This document shows positions 11,094 through 22,010 of a DNA stretch of 64,000 nucleotides, one piece after another. Position numbers and translations under genes: made by a program. Below the pieces are notes generated by a model. It saw nothing but the letters and a program-made list of their open reading frames with translations. It made no database searches and had not been told where the DNA came from. This DNA comes from Brachypterus glaber (Eukaryota; Arthropoda; Insecta; Coleoptera; Kateretidae), in NCBI GenBank assembly GCA_958510825.1, contig OY294051.1:27887265-27951264 (forward strand), read 5' to 3'. Position 1 is the stretch's first letter. Every line of letters starts with the position of its first letter.

Positions 11094-12289
11094 AAATTTG
11101 CCTTTTTATTAAATTATAATTTAATAAAAGAGTATATAATTATGTAAACTGATAAATTACTCATTCTTGCTATTTTAAAATTGGAAGAAATATAGTTATT
11201 GTTAAAGAATAATTAATTTGAGAAACAACAGGATAAGAGAGAAAGATTTCAAAATAGTCCAGTAGATATCAAAAAATAAAAAAAAATGCAAATAGAGATC
11301 TAAAATGTAGATCTACATCAGCGAATAATATCCGCATATGAGCGGTATTGCCGATTAATAATGAAATTCCCTAAACTTTAAGAATAAAATATATCAAACA
11401 AACATGTTTAAACAGTTCGCAAAAAGTAAGGTTAATTGTCAAACAATTTTTCAGCATTTAAAATATTTTGTACATTTGAAAATGCTTGATTTCATTTGGA
11501 TAGATCTTTTAAAAAAAAAAATATTTTTTTTTGTTCATCGGGATTAAACGTAACCCATTTTTAACGATAATGATGATAAAAAGATATAATGATAGTCAGG
11601 ACAAAAACTTTCCAATTTTTTACAGTCATAAAAATTCTACAAAATGGACAAACTTGCTACGACCTTCAGACAAAAAAAAGATAATCGACAAAAATATGAT
11701 GACTGTCATATCGAGTTACCAAATTTTTGTTCTTATTCTAATCCTAGTTCAGGATTTTACTATATTAGGTAGTCTCTTAGTTCATAAAATAAGAAAATAT
11801 TTTTCATAATATACTATTATTACTATATTTTCTAGCCAATATGTGTTAAAATACTATAAATTATTAAATATATTGCATATTTTTTACACATTATGTATGA
11901 TACAGCCTGTATATTATAATAATACAGTCTGTATAAATAGACGAATATGAGTAGTCAAAGTGGTAGTTTAGACCGGTAGCGCTAAAAGGAATGCGAGTGG
12001 TGAGACACAGAGTTAAAACGATCGTCAGAAATCCGCTCTGCTCCTTTCATTCTTACATTTTTGTACTTATGCTAGAAAAAGGACTTATTCGGTACGTAGT
12101 TTATATTATACAGGGTGATACAGAAAAAGTGTAAGAAAACATTCTACATAAAAAACGTCCGAAAAACATTGATGATATGGAGTTTTTATTAAACAATTTT
12201 TTTTGGCATAGAGTTGTTATATAATAGAGATGTTATGAATTAGATTTACATCCGTTTCTGTAATTATATTAATATATTACAGTTCTCCG
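11094..12289. other. A+T-rich DNA with an isolated ACAGGGTGAT end
   Basis: This is single-copy A+T-rich sequence. At 12114 a lone ACAGGGTGATACAG resembles the termini of the foldback families C and D, without a recognisable partner end nearby. An open frame at 11531-11809 is not supported by any family. Confidence 0.45.
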
Positions 12290-12440
12290 CATGAAAGAAA
12301 GTCTCCGACGTAAGGGGGAGGAATCATTCGCGCTCTCTTCTTTCCGTCAAGAGCGTTATAAGGCGTGCGTGCCTACATCACGCCTCCCACTTGCACACAT
12401 ATTCCAAACATATTCCCGTAGCCACAGATCCGTGCGTCAA
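12290..12440. other. G+C-richer block, possible MITE remnant
   Basis: CpG-containing sequence ends in CACAGATCCGTGCGTCAAAC; the same word (one difference) occurs at about 63294-63313. I cannot say whether it is a repeat remnant or an exon. Confidence 0.35.
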
Positions 12441-12888
12441 ACTATAACACATAATACAGCAAATACTAGGTTTGGACTTTTTATATATGCTATAAAGTAC
12501 GCTACACCCTAGCAAATACCCTTCATATACCTAAATCGATCGGTCTCAAAATTATTTATTAAATAATTTTTTTTCTTCAGATAGAGGTTTTTTTACCATA
12601 TTTTTAATTTTTGTTTATTTTATACAAAAAATATTTTCACACTGCACGTAAGAATAACCTATGCTACGGTAAACTGTTATTATGCGCCGTCATTTTACAA
12701 AAAAACAATGGAAAATGGAGAATAGAGATGTTAAACTTCTTTCCAAAATATAAGAAAATCAAAAATGGAGAATTTATAATTTGCCTACAAAAAATCGCTT
12801 ATCTTAAACTGTAACCGATGAACAAACAAGGCCCTCCACTGGCGTATGTGTACAATTTAGTTTTCTTCGTTTTTCAACGTCCACGTAT

Positions 12889-13015
12889 CTCTTTCTGGTC
12901 TCATTGGCTTCTTCAGGCCGTATCGGTAGATAGATTTATTAACCAGTTGCTGGACATTGGGCTTATTAAAACAGATCCAAAGCGGAGAACCATAATGCAT
13001 ATATATTTATGTTGA
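12889..13015 (+). CDS. Putative 3'-terminal exon, unknown protein (intact copy)
   Basis: A pyrimidine-rich acceptor ending GGCTTCTTCAG (about 12917) precedes AVSVDRFINQLLDIGLIKTD then PKRRTIMH and a stop at 13013-13015. Downstream the sequence runs to AGTCAATAAAATAAG, a plausible poly(A) signal. The same peptide pattern (DRF..QLL..GLIK, then DP.RRTIMHN) and the same downstream AGTCAATAAAA occur in the interrupted copy at 14740-16110, which supports a real duplicated exon. The peptide tail differs (HIYLC against HNVEV), so one or both copies are eroded. I do not recognise the protein. The exon proper probably starts at about 12918; sequence before that is intron-like. Confidence 0.4.
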
Positions 13016-13375
13016 ACGTTGAAATATTAAAGACGGTAAATTAAAATATAAGATTTATATGTATATTGCTCTAGTAGAAGTCAATAAAATAAGTAACTGA
13101 TCCAGAAAGCTGGGAATTAAAAAACAATTTGTTGAAAATTACGAGTTAACTTTACAAAAGAAAAAGGATGAGGCATGTCTTTTCAATGCTGTGAAGATAG
13201 ATTAGAAAATAGTAGGTTAGTAACAGAGCAGATTTTTCTTTTGGCGAGTTGTAGCATTGTTTATATTGTCTATATTAAATGTTGGTAACTGAAGTTGTCA
13301 TAGTGCTATATTTTATTATAAAGGGAAAATATTTACGTATTATATAACAAAAAGGATCACATTGTTGCTTGACAT
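13016..13375. other. 3' flank, A+T-rich
   Basis: It holds the putative 3' UTR and AATAAA of the preceding exon candidate; otherwise I see nothing. Confidence 0.4.
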
Positions 13376-13803
13376 CAGGGTTTCACGTGAGTCGAGAAAC
13401 AAACATTCTCGTCTAGTTTGTCGAAAGTCTCCATTTCGAAACAAAAATAGGTTGATCTTGTCTCGGCCATTTCTCGAGGATTACCCTAGTATCATCTCGC
13501 TAGAGTCTTCATTTTTAAGACATTTCCAAGGTATCACGCGTAGAAACATCCCCGCAATAGGTCATACTAGTTTTTAATATTGAAAATGATTCTTTATTTT
13601 TATAACTTGTGGACACATGTGTGTGGAGAACTTGCTTAAAAGTTTTAAGTGAAAAATGTATAAACAAAAATATAATCAAAAGTCGAGAGATTTTGATCAT
13701 TGGACGAGTCTCGACGAGGTGAATGATTTTTTAAATTATACGCTTTTTTGTTTTTTTCTATTATTCAAGATAAATCTCGAATTCCCGTTTCTCCTGAAAC
13801 CCT
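13376..13803. mobile_element. Possible hAT-like MITE (AGGGTTTCA ends)
   Basis: CAGGGTTTCACGTGAG at the left faces CTCCTGAAACCCTA at the right. Inner arms share only scattered GTCGAGAAA/TCTCGA words, so it is old or composite. No target duplication confirmed. Confidence 0.45.
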
Positions 13804-13825
13804 ACTTTAAATAGACTATAGTTAC

Positions 13826-14733
13826 AGGCCTCCCACTTGTCAAAAAATCATAAAATGTCATAAAATGACCCAGATTGCCCTAAAATCGTCATAAAATTAA
13901 ATCACTGTCATAAAAGTCATAAAATTTCGTAGAATAATCATATTTTTTACTTTCGAGGGACCTGGGAGAGAATTTTTTTGTCTTCTGACGTTTTTGATTG
14001 TTTATAAAAAGTCTCGCAAAATCTCAAAATTTGTTTTCATAGGATAAAAATTTATTAAATAAGGAAAACAATTACGCAGTGTTGAACTGTTACAATCTGG
14101 TAGTGCAGTGCACTGTTTTAAAATTAAAATAGACTATCAAATTTTTAAAAATTTTCGCCTGTGGTGCTAGGGCTTTTACCATTTTTCTTTAATTTAAGAA
14201 GGTAAAGACTTTTTAGTAAAGAGTTAAACAATATTAAATTAAAAAAAAAAAACTAACAAAATTCGTAAAAAAATTGCCTGTGGAGCTAATTTAGTTAATG
14301 AAGGGCTGACGACCATGCTTTTATTTGTCACTTTTTTTTAAATTCTAATTTTTGGGAGGGAAGAAAAATTTAGTCAGCAAATTTTACTTTACACTTCCCC
14401 ACGAAAAAAAAAGCGGGGCAATAGCCCCTGGTAAAGAGTTAAAAAATATTAAATTAAAAAAAAAAGTTAGAAGTTAACAAAATTCGTAAAAAAATTCGCG
14501 CTAATTTAGTTAATGATAGGCTACCGACCATGTTTTAGTCATCACTTTTTTTCGAGTTTTAAACATTTAAGCTTGAAATTTGTAAACATTTTCGCCTAAT
14601 GTGCTAGAGCTTTCTTGCTTTTTTTATGAAATTTCAAATTTTAACACTTTTTTGCCTAAATATTGTCAGAAAATGTCTAAAATTGTCATAAAATCATAAA
14701 AAAAATCTAAAAGAAAACAGGTGGGACCCCTGT
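13826..14733. mobile_element. hAT-like MITE, 0.9 kb, with internal repeats
   Basis: The ends CAGGCCTCCCACTTGTC and its inverted counterpart GACAGG-type (GGTGGGACCCCTG) fit hAT terminal repeats. The interior has TCATAAAATGTCATAAAATG runs near both ends and a direct repeat of about 130 bp (around 14215-14350 and 14430-14560: AGAGTTAAA, AACAAAATTCGTAAAAAAATT, GACCATG). Its right end abuts the decayed exon copy at 14740. Confidence 0.6.
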
Positions 14734-14739
14734 AGTTGT

Positions 14740-16110
14740 TGACACCTTTAAAGCCATCGATAGATTTAATGACCAGTTGCTGAACGCTGGGCTAATTAAA
14801 ATAGAGGGTGTATTTGAAATAGGGTCGGAAAGTTTAACAGGTTCTACATGATAAAATATGACAAAAAGTTCCTATAAAGATATGTCTAAAAATGCGCCAT
14901 AAGGGAGCTACGCCCCTTTGAAATTGGCCAAAAAAATCGGTTTTTATTTAATAACTCAGGAACCCTTTGAGAGATATTAACGAGGTTTTGCACGTGAATT
15001 AATCCTAATAAGGCCCATCTTTATATGTCATTTTCACGTACTTACTTAAACCAGGGGTGTGCGAAACGGGGGGGCCTTATCAGTTTTTTGTCCCAAACTT
15101 TTTTCTGTGTAACTTTTTTGCAATTTTATTTTTGAAATATGATTCCTCAGGTCAAAATACATAAAAAAGGTACTCTTGTTGTAATACTGTAGGATTAACC
15201 GTTTTCGAGAAAAGTTCATTTGAAGGTGAAATTTCACGGTTCGAGGACAAAAAATTAAATACTAAAATGTCGAAAACCAAAATTTTAATGATGCAATGTT
15301 ATTCTACAAAAAAAAAACTAAGAAAAAAAGTTTCCATACATGTAGGTCGAAAAAACGCTTTTAAAGCTACCCTTTAAAAATGGTGCATATTTAGGAGACC
15401 ATAGCTCCATTAGGATTCATTTTTGGAAGTACCTGTATATGAGGTTTTTTTCTTAGTTTTTAATGTACATTCGCCCTGCATCATTAAAATTTTGGTTTTC
15501 AACATTTTAGTATTTAATTGTTCGTCCTCGAACCGTGGAATTCCACCTTCAAATGAATTTTTCTCGAAAACGGTTAATCCTACAGTATTACAACAAGAGT
15601 ACCTTTTTTATGTATTTTGACCTGAAAAATCATATTTCAAAAATAAAATTGCAAAAAAGTTACACAGAAAAAAGTTTGGGACAAAAAACTGATAAGCCCC
15701 CCCCGTTTCGCACACCCCTGGTTGAAATAAGTTCACGAAAATAACACATAAAAATGGGCCTTGGTAGAATTAGTTGACGTGCAAAACCTCGTTGATATAT
15801 CTCAAAGAGTTCCTTCGTTATTAAATAAAAACCGATTTTTTTAGCCACTTTCAAAGGAGCGTAGCTCCCTTATGACTCATTTTTAGACATATGTTTATAG
15901 GAACTTTTTGTCATATTTTATGATGTAGAATCATCTGTTAAAATTTCCGACCCTATTTCAAATACACCGTGTAGACCCAGAGCGAAGAACTATAATGCAT
16001 AACGTTGAAGTATAATTTATGAATACACAGTAATACTGTGTCACACCGTCACAGTATAATAAATATTGTGATTTATGTATGCTGCTTTACTTAAAGTCAA
16101 TAAAACAGAA
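14740..16110 (+). pseudogene. Decayed paralogue of the 12.9-kb exon, split by a foldback element
   Basis: Before the element (to about 14804) the frame reads AIDRFNDQLLNAGLIKI; after it (from about 15973) DPERRTIMHNVEV and a stop. Removing 14803-15972 restores collinearity with 12920-13010 (also 3' flank with AGTCAATAAAAC). The coding continuity is therefore broken by insertion. It looks like a tandem duplicate of one terminal exon. Function unknown. Confidence 0.45.
14803..15972. mobile_element. Large foldback, family C copy 1 (complete, 1.17 kb)
   Basis: The element is essentially one hairpin: arms of about 500 bp run inward from GGGTGTATTTGAAATAGGG and its complement ending AAATACACCGTGT, with the loop near 15300-15470. 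Landmarks repeated on both arms are TGATTCTACAT/TTCTACATGATA, CATAAGGGAGCTACG, GGGGTGTGCGAAACGGGGG and GTAATACTGTAGGATTAACC. Numerous short frames (15046-15854) are arm translations without family identity. Partial copies: 40468-41231, 62387-63058, 63700-63829. Confidence 0.85.
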
Positions 16111-16439
16111 TATAAATCCGATAATGAACTTTATTTGTTAAGCTTCAGTAAGTGCGAGGAGCTTTTTTTTACCGCTAGTAGCGTGTATTTTCAATATTTT
16201 AACATAATACTGAGTTAATGAAAGGACGACTTGGTAAATTTTCGTCTGCACCATGCTCGCCATTTTTTATTAGGAATGCTAAAAATCAATTCTATTTTAA
16301 TTATGTACCCAGAATTCCAAGTATATAGTGTTTCTAAATCGTTTTATATTGAAATTTTGTATTTAAGTGTTTAAAATTGATGGATTTTTGCGACTTAAAA
16401 AGATAACCTCGTTGCAACAAGTGCCTAAAGGCATAGATA

Positions 16440-16668
16440 TGTACTAAAACGGCCTTGAACGCAATTTTCGTTTGGACTCTGCGCGATAAAGAAAAACCTT
16501 ATCGCTTAACAGTTCGTTGTAAAAAACTGCACTCATTTATAAATACCGAACACGTTTATTTTTTTGTTGTTGTATTCTATGCAATATATAGTTGTTGGCG
16601 CATATACAACTATTTATTGTTGTATACTATAACCTAATTAAGTTATTAATTACGCTATGGTTCTATCA
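16440..16668 (-). repeat. Dispersed repeat M, partial copy 3
   Basis: This is the reverse complement of the left part of copy 1 (2533-2730), including TTGTTGTTGTATTCTATGCA and CTGCGCGATAAAGAAAAACC, ending at the shared AATTACGC boundary. Confidence 0.65.
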
Positions 16669-16936
16669 CTTTAGTTAGTCAATCAGTCATTATATACAGA
16701 GTTGATTAGTGCAAGGAACCAAAAATTGAATTTTTGGAGACGAGGTTGAGAAACACGAAATACGTCCTTCACGCCTTGAACATGTACAAATCATAGAGAA
16801 AAAAAGAGGCCTAAAAGTACAGCCTGCGCAAGATTATTTTGTGACAGAACGGGGCAGCGAAATGACGTAACGCAATATATCTGACTTTGCACAGTACGCA
16901 TCTCTGTCAGGTTTGAAATGCTGTCGGTCGTAAAAC

Positions 16937-17044
16937 AATTCGTCACTCCAGTATTCATTTGTCGTATCTCCAAAAATCCCCCAGTAAAAATCTTAAAATG
17001 TCCGAAAATAGAGATATGGCAAACCAATACTGGGGTGACGAATT
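16937..17044. repeat. Hairpin MITE, about 108 bp
   Basis: AATTCGTCACTCCAGTATT pairs with AATACTGGGGTGACGAATT, and an inner CGTATCTC/GAGATATG stem continues toward a loop of about 40 bp. Confidence 0.7.
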
Positions 17045-18530
17045 ATTAGTAGTTTGTTTATACTGACGGTACTGTCAGATCGCCGTTTGTTTCTGTTCAT
17101 TTTTCGACTTTTACTGTATTTTTTAATCGTTTTTTTTGCTGCATTTGTTTATAAATTTAAACATGACCTGTATTGTTGCTTTATGAAGAGCAAAGGGTCA
17201 ATCCCTGGTGTACTCAAAGTAGGTGTACAAAATCCCGAAATTCAAACATACCTCGAAAAATTGTTATAAAATAAAAAAAAATTCGACGTTTTTTCTTAGA
17301 TATTTATTGTTTTTTGTTGCATTTTTTACAATTTTTATTTGACAATAAAAAATACTTGCCAAAAACAACAATAATAGTGCGCATGTGTAAGTTTATCGCA
17401 GATGCGCAAGGCACATTTATCACACTTTTTCGCAACGGCTTTGGAGGTCTTTTCTTGTCTATGGTACAAATATTTAAGGAAATATTTCTCTATGTGTAAA
17501 TACTCTTAGAGCTCTATGTAAAAGTAAAAATATTAATCCTCAGTAACCTTTATTATAATATTATGTATAATAAAAGAGCACCGTTAAACGCTAAGTGCAC
17601 TTACCGTAGTGGGTTTTTGCACGCGTGCTGTTGAATAATTAAATTATGATTATTATTATTTCGCATAATGTTTATTATTATTATTCTGATAAAATATCAA
17701 GCGAAGAATAATGTGTAAGTGGTTGTAATGCGATTTTAATTGCTTATAAAAGTCACGTTATAGACTTGGAAATTTATGACGAACGATTAGTAAAATATTA
17801 TTTATAAATACCAGCGAGAAACGGTTCATAGGTCATTTAGTTTATAAAGATATTTTTCTTTGTAACTGTCAAAAAAGGTATCGTAATATTTACAGTTCTT
17901 AGTAATTTCCAGTTAATACACTGAATCGAAATTTTACATTTACAAACCAATGTAGAAATGTGTAAATATCACATGTAATATTTACGTATGTCCACATATT
18001 TTAAGTGAATATTAACGAAGGGTATTCTATAAGGTAATTTTGAGTTACAGTCTCTAGGAATTTATAGAATTAGTTGAAGGGTTAGGGAAATTAAGTGAGA
18101 AATTAGTTTGACTTTTTCACAAGTAAAAATTGCACTGATAATTTTAAAGTACAATTGTCACATTTAAAATTTTTATGAAATAGTTCATTAAAATATCCAT
18201 GTGTAACTTAAATTATAATTATCAGACCATTTTGTTTTGACACATCAAAAACATTTTGCTTTAAGTAAATTGACCTTGATATTCCATAACAAAATTGCTA
18301 ATAACTCAACTTGCACAAATACAAATTACACTAATAATTTGCACTAGTTTAATTATCATTTTGTTAAAACAATTATGAAATTGCTTAACGAAACATTCCT
18401 TGTGCAACTCGAATTAATAAGTAATGTTGTTCCTGCATATTAAAACAAAATTTTCAGTATTTTAGCATATTGCTGTTGGGAATTGCTAGACAATTACAAA
18501 AAGTAACTAAGTATTTACCCAATAAATACA
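17045..18530. other. A+T-rich DNA, no recognised feature
   Basis: Two open frames (17054-17269, 17314-17499) are hydrophobic or low in complexity and match no family I know. AATAAT-rich stretches occur near 17640-17690. Confidence 0.45.
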
Positions 18531-18560
18531 TTTTTTACTCGGCTTTGCCTCGTAAAAATA
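18531..18560. repeat. Capped hairpin (TCGGCTTTGCCTC tip)
   Basis: TTTTTTAC and GTAAAAATA form the stem and TCGGCTTTGCCTC the tip. It is one of several hairpins with this cap. Confidence 0.6.
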
Positions 18561-18592
18561 AGCATACGTTGGAAAATAGGTACGGTACGCAT

Positions 18593-18846
18593 CAACGAAC
18601 TTATAACTCTTCTCTCTAGAATAGGCTTTTCATTTGTAAAAACTAAAAAAAACGTAGCCAACATATACATTTGTCTGTCTTACTCGCACAGCTTTGTTCT
18701 AACAGAGACAACAGTAATAGTTACTGGTAATTGTTATTGTTCAGGCCTGAATATACCTACTATTTGTTTACAAATAAACCGAGATGTTGGCGATACTTTA
18801 TATTAAGGGTATGCGTATTCTAGAGAGAAGAGTTGTTAGTTCGTTG
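18593..18846 (+). mobile_element. MITE family A, copy 1
   Basis: This 254-bp element has terminal inverted repeats CAACGAACTTATAACTCTTC.../...GTTAGTTCGTTG and a perfect 8-bp target duplication GTACGCAT (18585-18592, 18847-18854). The interior contains the palindrome TTCAGGCCTGAA. An 8-bp duplication fits hAT, P or Merlin-type insertion; the terminal bases do not match the usual hAT CAGGG. Confidence 0.88.
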
Positions 18847-19584
18847 GTACGCATACTCGTGCTTTGTATAATATACAATGTATATTCACAGCACTCTAGC
18901 GATTTTCCTGTCTAAAAGGCAATAAAACTAGTTGGCTTAAGGCGTCAAATCTAGTTATATTTAAGACGCCAAAACAGCTAAGCCGCCTCTAGGTCTTCTA
19001 GGTCACACTCTTCATAAATTGGCTGATAATAAATATTAAATGTATTTAATATATTTAATGGTTTATTGGGCTATAACACAGTTTAATGGCACCGACTCGT
19101 GGATGTTGATTGTGCATATATGCAGTAATATTAATGATCACCTTTCACCTTCAAGATTTGTAATGTAATACCTTATTAATTGTAATTCTGAGGTGTAGAA
19201 TGAATTAAAATTTTGATTAAGATATTGTCTGCATTCTGAACTTTATTAGCTTTATTTGGCATGCCTACAGATATTTTAAATAATAGAAAATTTGTATCGC
19301 TCGTTTGCTATAAACTCGGCTTTCGCCTCGTACATCTATATCAAACTCGTTACGAAATGACTCACTTTCTTAGCTTGTTAGGTAATACACTATTTTTAGT
19401 ACGGGGACGTCTTTTGTTTTATTTTCGATACATGCTTATGAAATTGACCCCTTTCTCTAAAAAAAATGAGTACCTACCTAACGAATACTTTTGTATACTT
19501 TCGAGTAAAGCCTTCTAAAAAAGTAATTTGTAAGAATGCATTTACAAAATAGCAGGTATAGTGTTTCAATAAAAGTATATTTGT
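18847..19584. other. A+T-rich DNA with a capped hairpin near 19300-19345
   Basis: A weak palindrome is tipped by TCGGCTTTCGCCTC (19316-19329). The open frame 19261-19518 spans it and is not a recognised protein. Confidence 0.45.
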
Positions 19585-20286
19585 TTTTCTACGACTTTAG
19601 AATGTAAGCAAATACACTCACTTTTCAAACACAGAATGAATCCATTCTAGCTCTAGATACGGTATGAATATTCCGTATCAGTGTTAGTGTGAGCACATGC
19701 AGTGCCATCTCTTGTTTATAAAAGTAAAGAAAACTGTAGCAAAATTAGCAAAAATATATATATTTTACCATGAAATATTCAATAATTTAATGCAGTTTAA
19801 AGTTTTACGTTAATATTACATAAAGTATATTAGTTTTTCTTAATATTTGACCAGTTTTTTATCAATTTACTTCAAAAAATAAAAATTGCTTCATCTATTG
19901 TTAAATATTTAAACCTGATATCTGTCACAACAATCTGACATAACATTCAATTTTTGCATTATAATTTGTAAATCTGTGCTAAAATTAAATAAAAATCTTT
20001 TTTAAGTACTGATTTAATAAATAACATTAATTGCTTTATTTAAAAATATGTGTTTTGTTGCAATTACAATGTCGAGTCACAAAAAACATTGTTTTTAACC
20101 TTGTCCACAGTTTAAAGCCATACAGTGTTTCATATTTGCAGTCGAAGAAAAAGTATAGTCTACATAACGTATGGAATAGTCATTTCGCGCTCGCGGGACC
20201 GTCATACTCGCCTGCTGGCTCGTATGACAAACTTTCCGCTCGTGCGGAATATTGTCTATTCCATACTAGTTATAGAATATACTATT
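19585..20286 (+). repeat. Dispersed repeat E, copy 2
   Basis: This matches 8930-9655 end to end, including the terminal stem GTATGGAATAG...CTATTCCATAC and the inner GTCATAC...GTATGAC hairpin. Confidence 0.75.
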
Positions 20287-20609
20287 AAACCTTCCCGCTT
20301 GTAAACAATCTTGCGCGTGCGTCATAGGCTAGTTGGCAAGGTCTAATTTACACAACCGCAAAAACGTTGACATAAAAGTCCAAATTATAAATATGAGATA
20401 AGTACACAAATTATGCTTAAATCGTCACATTTTTGCCAGTTTTTCACCAAACATTGGCCTCAAACAAATTGAGGGGACAGCCTCATTAGGCCCGTCCCCC
20501 ACAATTTTTTTTTAAAACAACCCTAAGAACGAACATTTTTTTAAAATTGAATTTAAACATCCAAATGCTATGAAAAATATGGATTTTCAAGTCTATTATA
20601 CTGGAAATT

Positions 20610-20776
20610 TAATAAAACCTGCAATGACTCATACCCTTAAAGGAAAGCAATTGCTGCTTTCGTATAAAGGGTCCGCCTTTACGAAGCTTCGACGAAATTA
20701 CGCGAGTCGCACCCGAACTGGTATGATCTTCGCCTTTTACAACACATTCGCAACTGAGTCACTGCAGGTTTTATTG
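20610..20776. mobile_element. Small MITE with about 22-bp inverted ends
   Basis: TTTAATAAAACCTGCAATGA at the left pairs with TGAGTCACTGCAGGTTTTAT at the right. The open frame 20570-20803 is contained in it. Confidence 0.6.
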
Positions 20777-20979
20777 AATTTCCAGTATAGAGTAAATGAA
20801 TGACTTTCTAATTATCTGTTTTCATCCTTTTTATTATAAAAACCTACGAATTAACACAATTCTCATGAAAAATTGTTAAAACTATGTGAAATAAGAAGTA
20901 TTAGTGACTTGGTGAAAAATATAAAAGTTTGACTTGGTTATGTTCACATTCAAAACAAGGCAAATGCCTCAGTGTAAAT

Positions 20980-21710
20980 CGACGATTCGCTCACCGCAGT
21001 AATGAGAAAAATCTAGTACATGCGCACTGGTTTGACAGATGTCATAAGTGGCTTCCGTTTAGGCAGTTGTAGTTTTATGAAATAGTTTAATTTAATTACG
21101 GTGCGCATCAGGTCCACAAAAATTAACTAAATTTTTGCACTGATTTCTGGTTTTATTACTAAAACTTACTATTTGGAATATAATTAGGTGCGGAAAATCC
21201 AGTTTTTTTGTTAGAATATATAGCAAAAGATTGTTAAAATACTCACGAATTTCTGTTTGATTTGTTTAATGGGGGCGTTGGTTTAATTTAACAATGGTTT
21301 GGTTTGGTAGTTTTCTGGTTTGGTGTTTTTTTTTTTAATGGGAGGCGTTGGTTTACGTTAATAATGGTTTGGTTTGGTAGTTTGCTGGTTTGGTGTTTTT
21401 TTTTTTTAATGGGAGGCATTTTTCAGATACGATACTTCAGAATTTAGAAGGCGATATATTTTAAGAATCAAATGTTTATTAATGAATATTCCGCAATTTT
21501 TTTACGAAAATACTATTAATAGCGAGTACTTTTAGCCAATTAAAAAAAAAACTGTTAGCTCGCAAAGAAAAAAGTAGATATTTTTGTAAAATTCTGCAAA
21601 AGAATGTTACATAACCTTAAAATAATTTTTGGCATACGTCAAGACAAAAATAAGAAAATCAGTGCGCATGCGCTGGATTCTTCTCATTACTGCGGTGAGT
21701 GAATCGTGGA
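20980..21710. mobile_element. Foldback with CTCACCGCAGTAATGAGAA ends
   Basis: CGATTCGCTCACCGCAGTAA (left) pairs with TTACTGCGGTGAGTGAATCG (right), and the homology extends inward to CATGCGCACTG on both sides. The interior holds a 74-bp tandem repeat. Confidence 0.7.
21268..21418. repeat. Tandem repeat, period about 74 bp
   Basis: Two units plus a partial third share GGCGTTGGTTTA, AATGGTTTGGTTTGGTAGTT and a poly-T stretch of 12-13. Confidence 0.8.
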
Positions 21711-21801
21711 AATCGGACTTCCTGACATATTTAGCGGCATGCCCCTAAATGTCATTTGCAAATTTGCAATATATAATAGTTATTTATCATCAATTTATTA
21801 T

Positions 21802-22010
21802 TATTTATCAATAAATAGCTTAGAAATTCATATTTTTATTAAAAATTTTAATGACATTTACAAGAAAATAATTTGACAAGTGACAGTTGAGTGGGTAAAA
21901 TAAATAATAATCCACTCAATAAAGTAAAAGCCACGCGGGGGTTATTATTGAGTTTATCTATTTAAAATAAAGCTGGTAATTGTCTTATTATCTGTATGTA
22001 TTGGATAAAA
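21802..22010 (-). mobile_element. MITE family B1 (TTTTATCCAATA ends), solo copy
   Basis: The ends TATCAATAAATAGCTTAG and TGTATTGGATAAAA and the internal CACGCGGGGGTTATTATTGA block match 33822-34031, 34832-35040 and 48639-48847. This copy lacks the adjacent B2 element. Confidence 0.7.

Noticed and set aside
15046..15854. Several 60-70-codon frames in the large foldback, repeated at 40527-41006 and 62496-62920
   Set aside because: They are translations of inverted arms, differ in frame between copies and show no protein family.
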